Positions 58,501 through 64,000 of a DNA stretch of 64,000 nt are shown here, in pieces; the stretch's first letter is position 1; each line of letters begins with the position of its first letter. Under the pieces are notes generated by a model. That model did not search any database. It was not told the origin of the DNA and saw only the letters and a list, made by a program, of their open reading frames with translations. A program made the position numbers and the translations under genes. The stretch covers positions 6,754,059 to 6,818,058 of the forward strand of contig CM021318.1 in the NCBI GenBank assembly GCA_010645155.1, in the 5' to 3' direction. Source of the stretch: Tigriopus japonicus (taxonomy: Eukaryota; Arthropoda; Copepoda; Harpacticoida; Harpacticidae).

Positions 58501-58892
58501 GGTTCTGGACAACAAAAAAATATTCTCAACCAATCATATTCTTCTCATTCTTCAGTATGTCGAGGCCGTTTTGTCGGGTCAAGAAACTCCAGACAATTCC
58601 GTGGGTCGAAAACTGCTGGATCTGGTGAATTCCGTGCCCAAGATGACACCCGACGAGTTCGAAAAGATGTTGAACTCGAACATGAAGGTAAAGTGGAGTG
58701 ATATCCAATATTGCATTTGTCACATGGATTATTTATTGACCTCTCTCTCTCTCTGTCTGTCTTGGATTGCAGGATTTACTGATGGTCATCTACTTGACTC
58801 AGCTCACCAAAACCCAGTTGCAACTCCACGAAAAGCTCTTTGCTGTGTCCGTGAACCAATTGAAAGATTTTCAAAAACTCCTGCACGAGTAG
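55512..58892 (+). CDS. eIF3f: Translation initiation factor eIF3 subunit F
   Basis: MPN-domain subunit of the eIF3 complex, which loads the 40S ribosome. Six coding exons: 55512-55626, 55714-55844, 57103-57257, 57599-57809, 58556-58687 and 58773-58892, giving 287 residues with frame kept throughout. The MPN domain starts [20 protein letters not shown]. It continues [24 protein letters not shown], then [38 protein letters not shown] and [12 protein letters not shown]. The C-terminal helical part has [35 protein letters not shown] split over exons 5 and 6. It lacks the long Pro/Ala-rich N-terminal tail of vertebrate eIF3f. Intron 1 (87 bp) is stop-free and a multiple of three. Intron 5 ends in a CT-rich tract. 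Confidence 0.96.
55968..56702. mobile_element. Probable TIR element in eIF3f intron 2
   Basis: A perfect 12-bp inverted repeat (TGTGAGGTCCGA at 55968-55979; its complement at 56691-56702) bounds about 735 bp, more than half of intron 2. No clear target duplication and no coding capacity, so this is tentative. Confidence 0.45.
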
Positions 58893-59090
58893 ACAGACCA
58901 CCACGAACGATTCTTATTATCCAATTGCTACCACTAAAACGATTATTATTATCGAGCCCATCCAGGTGTTTTGCTGAATTTGCCACTATTCTTTCTCCTC
59001 GACTCTGCTAGAAGTGCTTTCGAGAACCCTAAAACTAACCGAAGGGACATTCAAGTGTCGGTGGACACCGAAGGGATCTGAATAATATCG

Positions 59091-59096
59091 AATAAA
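59091..59096 (+). promoter_or_regulatory. Polyadenylation signal of eIF3f
   Basis: AATAAA about 200 bp after the stop codon. Confidence 0.7.
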
Positions 59097-62000
59097 GGCG
59101 GTCTTTTTCCTTCTTAACCCAATTGTGAAAGCACGTCGTGGGTTGTTATTATTGGAACAAGATATGGAATGGGATACGTTTGTTGTTATGAGGCTCTGAG
59201 ATTGATTTGCATCCAAGAAAAACACCTTGAGAGGAGGATTGTGATAAGAGAGATTTGTGAGCAAAACTTAGTTGGAAAAGGGTATGATTCGTCAAGGCTT
59301 GCAAAATATAGAGGATATTTATTCAAGGTTCCTAATTCGCCCAATAGATGGCAATAAAAGGCCAGTCTTTGGTGCTTAGAAAGTTATTGTTCCTGTCTCC
59401 CTCTTTCGTGTGAACATTTAAGCTTCAATGAAGGAGTGTAATCTGACAAATTCAGCTGGTGATTCTGGGGCCAAATTGGTTAGGGATGCGTCAGAGATAA
59501 AGCTAGACCTAAACAAAATTCGAATTCTTCATTTTGATAGTCAACCGAAATGAACTTTTCCCTCCCGTAGCAAACTTAAACTATGAACACCGAAATCTAG
59601 TTCTGATCCATCTTTAGCCAGTTTGGCCCCCAAATCAACCGCTGAGTTCGTCTAAGTACACCCATCATCCATTGAATTGTTCTTTAACTGCTAATTATCA
59701 GGAATGTCACGTAATTTTGTGGTCAATCAATCAATTTAGAAATTTAGGTTAAAATATGTGCAATTTAAAAAAAGTTTTTTTTTATATTGTAAAGTGCTCA
59801 TTTTTTTTAACAAAGACGTTTTGAATAGGTATGTTTTTCTATTGCTAAAGAATTGGCTTCTCCATTTGTGACAAAATGGAAAGAACGTTAAACTAAACAA
59901 AACGTCCCAAATAACTAAGGTCTTCATTTTTTGAACTATTCCAAAATCAGTAGCATATAGAGATAGCAAAGATATGAATTGAATTGAAATCTTGGTTTTA
60001 AAACAAGTAACAAATTGTTACTTGTTTTAAAAAGAAAAAAAATGAAAAAAGAGCATTGTAAGCGATAGATATTATGGGCACTTTTGGACTGCTTTTGGAC
60101 TTTCAAGATAACGACAACGGATATCTACTACAATGTCTGGATCAAAAGGTATACGGAGTCGAGGTAATTCTGACATCTTTGGATATGAGCCTGTACTAAA
60201 CCGATTAGTTTCCGTTTCCGTTGAGCGTTTCTACGAACTGATCAAAAATCGAAGTATTTGCCTCCTTTGGGCTTGTTCTTGTGAAGGTCATGCATCCATC
60301 AATAAACTAGTTTCTGCGTTAACCAAACGCGCGTTTTGGAGCAGCTTGTGGAAGCACTGTTTTGGGGGGTGAGCGAAATTGTTCTTCCACCCACCCAAAA
60401 GTCTTTCCAGCAGTCTTGTTCTACAAAAGAGCTCGGGCAACTCACAAAACTCGTTTGTAGGCCTTGACGAGAGTGACGTTGCTTGTTTGGCAGTGCCATT
60501 TTTGCAATACATGAGAGAAAAATGGAAGCACTGATTGTGTTTCAAACTGCACCCAAAGATGTCAGTCACACCTCGCCTGTGTATAACGGAGAAGGAAACG
60601 CGTGTCCAAAAAATGAATCATAATATGAATTAATTAAAAACAAACCGGTTTATTGTAAGTTTGTTAAAAACATCTACTAAAGGAAGGTTTTAGAAGACTA
60701 CTTCGTTTTCTTATATTTTCATTAACGATGGAGAGTATGTTGCTGATGAAAACGGGAAATCGATCTCCCTTATTTTTTAATTATATCCCGGAAATATGAT
60801 GGCTGGAATGTCCGAGACAAACAAAGGAAAAAGAGAACCAAAGTACACGAGATCATGTATCTGCAAGTGTTACACATAAATCATGTGCAATCAAGTACAT
60901 TTGTATGATCAAGTAAGCCAAAGAGGTCGGTACACTATTAAAGATCACGATACAGTGTTCTACGTAATTTCAGATGTCTGTCAAGTAATTAGGCCTCACG
61001 CATCATGTTATAAATATTCGTCCTCGTCAAACGTTGGGAAAAACGTCGTCAAAAATTGGAAACTTAATGAAAAAATGCAACCATTACGTAGTGCGCATGC
61101 TGGCCTCGGAAACTTGGCAGCCCAAAAACCAGCAAGCTCTCTCAAACATCCTCATAAAGACTGGGGACTTACATCGGGAATAGGGGAACCCTCCGATATT
61201 GGGTTTGACAGACAGTCTGTCTTGGAAATATGGAAATCACTAGCAATAGTAACTCCATAATTTGTATATTCAAGGTATTTTCAAAGGTATCAAATAAATA
61301 ATATATATAATAAGATAAATATAAATATATTCAAGATTATGTCTTCAATATGGTAGCATTTATTTTCACGACGGGAGACGAACTCAAACCACAGCAAAGA
61401 GTTTGTTTACATCTTAATTTGGCTTCCCCTGCAATCTATGCCTGCGATTTTGCTCAGCTGAGCATTTAAAATTATCGTTTGTATGAAATTTGATCTACCA
61501 ATGAGTTACTGTTGGCAGATCTGTACAACCCTTGACTTCACATTTGGCTGCAACCTTTCTCCTTTTCAAATCATAATTGAATCACCTTTAATTACATTTC
61601 CACAACCTTTACCGTTATGTACTCCATTTCAACACTTTTTGGCTATAAAAATGAAACCTTGCTTATTTTTAGAAATCCTTATATTTGAAAATAATAGTAA
61701 ATATTCAAACTTAAACTTACAACTCCCTCACATGTCATGTCTACAAATAAGAGTACTCTTAAGCTAACTTGACTAATCATTATTTTTTTGCAATCAAAAC
61801 TCATACGTTAAATTGGTTCATTGAATAAGTGCAGTTACTTCTTTAAGTGCAGTGAGAATAATTCAGCTAGGGATTGTTGGGGCAAATGGCTAGAGGTTGG
61901 TCAGATCTCAGATTTTGGTGTGCAAAAATTAGAGTTTTGCAAAATGAAGGAAAATTACTTTTGTGGCTTAACCTTAGGTTGTTAGGAAACATAAAAATGA

Positions 62001-63341
62001 GAAGGAAGCTCTGGAATTCTCAGTAATCTATATTAATTTTTTGGAGGGCGAGTTTGGGCTCTGACACATCCCTAGATATTGTACCCCAAGAATCTTTAGC
62101 TTTCGGCCAAACTAAACATTGACTGGCCAGGCTGTATTCGTAAAGGGAACAATTTGAGACCGGAGATGCCGGTGATTATAGAGTTTTTACTCAACAGAGT
62201 GGTTGGTGAAAATATGACCGATATTCTTTAATATAATGTATCTTAATATGTACACACTTGAATTAACATAGCAAATCAATTTGATGCTAACATCAAAAAG
62301 GCTCAACTTAACGCCAATATTGTTTTTCCTTTTGAAATCGTGCACATTGATTGTACAACTTTCCCAAAACCTCAAATTCCTTGTAAAAACTCGTGCCTTT
62401 GTGTTTTGAACTTGTGAAAACTTCGCTTTCTCTCTGGACAACCTTTCTTTATTGTAAAAGTAATACATGTCCCAAGTGATATTTTTAAAACTTCTCCAAG
62501 ATAAAGCCGAGATCCTTGGCAACTCAAGTCACATAGTCCAAGACTCATTCCGAATTCAGACCACACCTGTTCCCTGTCTTGGAGGCATGTTGCCACTATC
62601 AGCCTTGAACAAATATGATTTCCATTGGAGAGAGGTGTTCCGTTCCGGAGGTAGGTCGAAACTTTTTGTTCCATTTTTGCTGGTAATGAAGTGAGACGTC
62701 ACAAATGTACATTGGTATTGAGTTTAGAAAAGGTACTAGTTCAATTTTGTAAAAAAAAAAATTTACACTATTTTGTGATAACTTTGAATAAACTATTTAG
62801 TTATTATAAGTTATACATAAAGGTATCTTCAATCTAGAGAATATCGTCGAGTTGATAAATTACTATGACAATTTCAATTGATAATGGTAATAAATGAACA
62901 AAAATTTTTGCTTAATAAATTTATAAAGAGCTTTAAAAAGGAACGGACCCTCAAAGGAATGGCAGGAGTCGCCAACACTAAGTAAGTTTATTAAAATATA
63001 GGTAATGACATAATAAACTAGTCAGAAAGACTAAATACACCGTTGGCACTAAAATGTCGGAATGCTTCCTTACTTTGATCAAAACAGAAAAACTACCCTT
63101 TTTCCAGAAAAGTTTCATTTCCAAGCAAAATTCCCACATTTTTTTAATTTTCCCATTTTTGTAAGATTGAACAAAAAATTAAAGATTTTTGTAATTACAT
63201 TGTAAAAAGTGATTTTCAATTATGTGGTGGCCCTGGTGATCCCTGATCATTTTGAGGACAAGAGATGGCGCTTTAAGCGCTACAGCTGAAACACAGGCAC
63301 TTCCATCTAGGTGACAAAAACACGGTTGTTCATCAAAATCC
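59097..63341. other. Intergenic, no gene supported
   Basis: About 4.2 kb. A short hairpin 'aaaacaagtaacaa/ttgttacttgtttt' lies at 60000-60031. A 125-codon plus-strand frame at 60883-61260 and an 80-codon frame at 60133-60372 have no recognisable domain. The first could be an unrecognised exon, but nothing around it supports that. Confidence 0.4.
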
Positions 63342-63347
63342 TTTATT
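63342..63347 (-). promoter_or_regulatory. Candidate polyadenylation signal, minus strand
   Basis: AATAAA on the minus strand about 170 bp downstream of the tentative coding region at 63517-63828. Confidence 0.4.
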
Positions 63348-63516
63348 GACAGTTGCTGTTACGTATGCTAAAACATTAAGCCTATATGGGCGTATTACAA
63401 TCGAAATCAATGGTAGCCAAAAAATGAGCAATCCTGTGTCATATTCTTCTTAATTTCTGCCCCAAATCTCCCTAAAATTAGTGACAGACCCACAACTGAT
63501 CCGTAGTTCTTGAGGG

Positions 63517-63828
63517 TCAAAATTGACCAAGGTCATGCGACCTTGGTTGGTCCACAATGCTCAAGAAAAATCGCCCTTGTCTCCAGGAGAACATTTCTTT
63601 TTTATCCACCAGCCTGTCAAAGATGGCACATTTTTCAAGGACTCCCAAAATCCGAGCCAGAATATTGATGGGGTACATTTTCTGCCCGACAAGACGGCCC
63701 AGATTCTTTTGTCGTGTTCCTTCATTTCTTCTCGAAACCCCATCGATATCAAGTTGGAAAGCCTTGGCCTTTGTATGTACTGTTCCGTTGTTTGTTTCTG
63801 TCAAATCCTCCGGCTTTTCACTCCCCAT
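63517..63828 (-). CDS. Tentative hypothetical protein, possibly a 3'-terminal exon
   Basis: 103 codons from an internal ATG (MGSEKPEDLTET...) to TGA. The frame is open further upstream to about 63990, so it may be the last exon of a gene reaching past the window edge. The product mixes acidic, basic and hydrophobic segments (for example PINILARILGVLEKCAIFDRLV) and looks more protein-like than the overlapping frames on the other strand. An AATAAA lies downstream on the same strand. I do not recognise a family and assign no function. Confidence 0.3.
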   Translation of the reverse strand: MGSEKPEDLTETNNGTVHTKAKAFQLDIDGVSRRNEGTRQKNLGRLVGQKMYPINILARILGVLEKCAIFDRLVDKKEMFSWRQGRFFLSIVDQPRSHDLGQF

Positions 63829-64000
63829 TCGGCTCAAATCTCGAATGTGGAAAAGTAAATAGCGAGAGTGCAGGAAATGCCGGTGGGCAAGAGGACCAAC
63901 CAACGGATTTGGCACCAATAAATTGTGTTCCAAGAACCTAGGGATCCGAAATGGCCGATAAAATAGTTGGGGAAAACTCACGAGCGCCAATCAAAACACG

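Overview
This is a window of nuclear DNA from an arthropod, most likely a crustacean and plausibly a copepod. The basis is spliceosomal genes with GT..AG introns, three Rebers-Riddiford cuticle-protein genes, two divergent Cys-loop ion-channel genes, an interstitial block of TTAGG-type (arthropod telomere) repeat, and AT-rich introns full of DNA-transposon relics. The species cannot be named from the sequence.

Layout. 1-5.0 kb: retrotransposon and MITE remnants, SINE-like duplications and a (TTTG)n microsatellite. 5.0-9.3 kb: two cuticle-protein genes on the minus strand, each with a TATA box and a first coding exon of only two codons. 9.3-21.9 kb: no gene that I can support, but several short hAT-type MITEs. 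21.9-22.5 kb: a third cuticle gene on the plus strand with the same architecture. 24.1-28.0 kb: a four-exon gene for a 647-residue protein that reads as three globin domains in tandem, with a possible N-myristoylation start. 28.2-36.7 kb and 40.8-42.1 kb: two tandem Cys-loop receptor paralogues. Intron 1 of the first is about 7.3 kb because it contains a fold-back element, a hAT-type element, a 33-bp tandem array and a CR1/jockey-like non-LTR element that itself carries a hAT-type insertion. Between the paralogues a dead mariner sits in a hAT-like MITE, and the matching empty site is elsewhere in this window. 43.2-54.0 kb: NDUFS1, the complex I 75 kDa subunit, in 10 coding exons whose introns hold at least six TIR elements. 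55.5-58.9 kb: eIF3f in six exons. 59.1-64 kb: mostly empty, with one tentative minus-strand gene at the right edge.

The genes do not form one pathway. NDUFS1 and eIF3f are housekeeping genes, the cuticle genes form a structural family, and the receptor pair is a local tandem duplication. The most unusual item is the three-domain globin. Its predicted haem ligands differ by domain: domain 1 has Phe at E7 and His at F8, domain 2 has both histidines, and domain 3 keeps E7 His but lacks F8 His. The second theme is the clear insertion record: target-site duplications, nested insertions, an empty-site paralogue, and a 230-bp element that carries telomere-like repeats between long terminal inverted repeats and perfect 13-bp direct repeats.

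All exon boundaries were derived by hand from GT/AG sites, reading-frame continuity and family similarity. No alignment, database search or transcript data was used.
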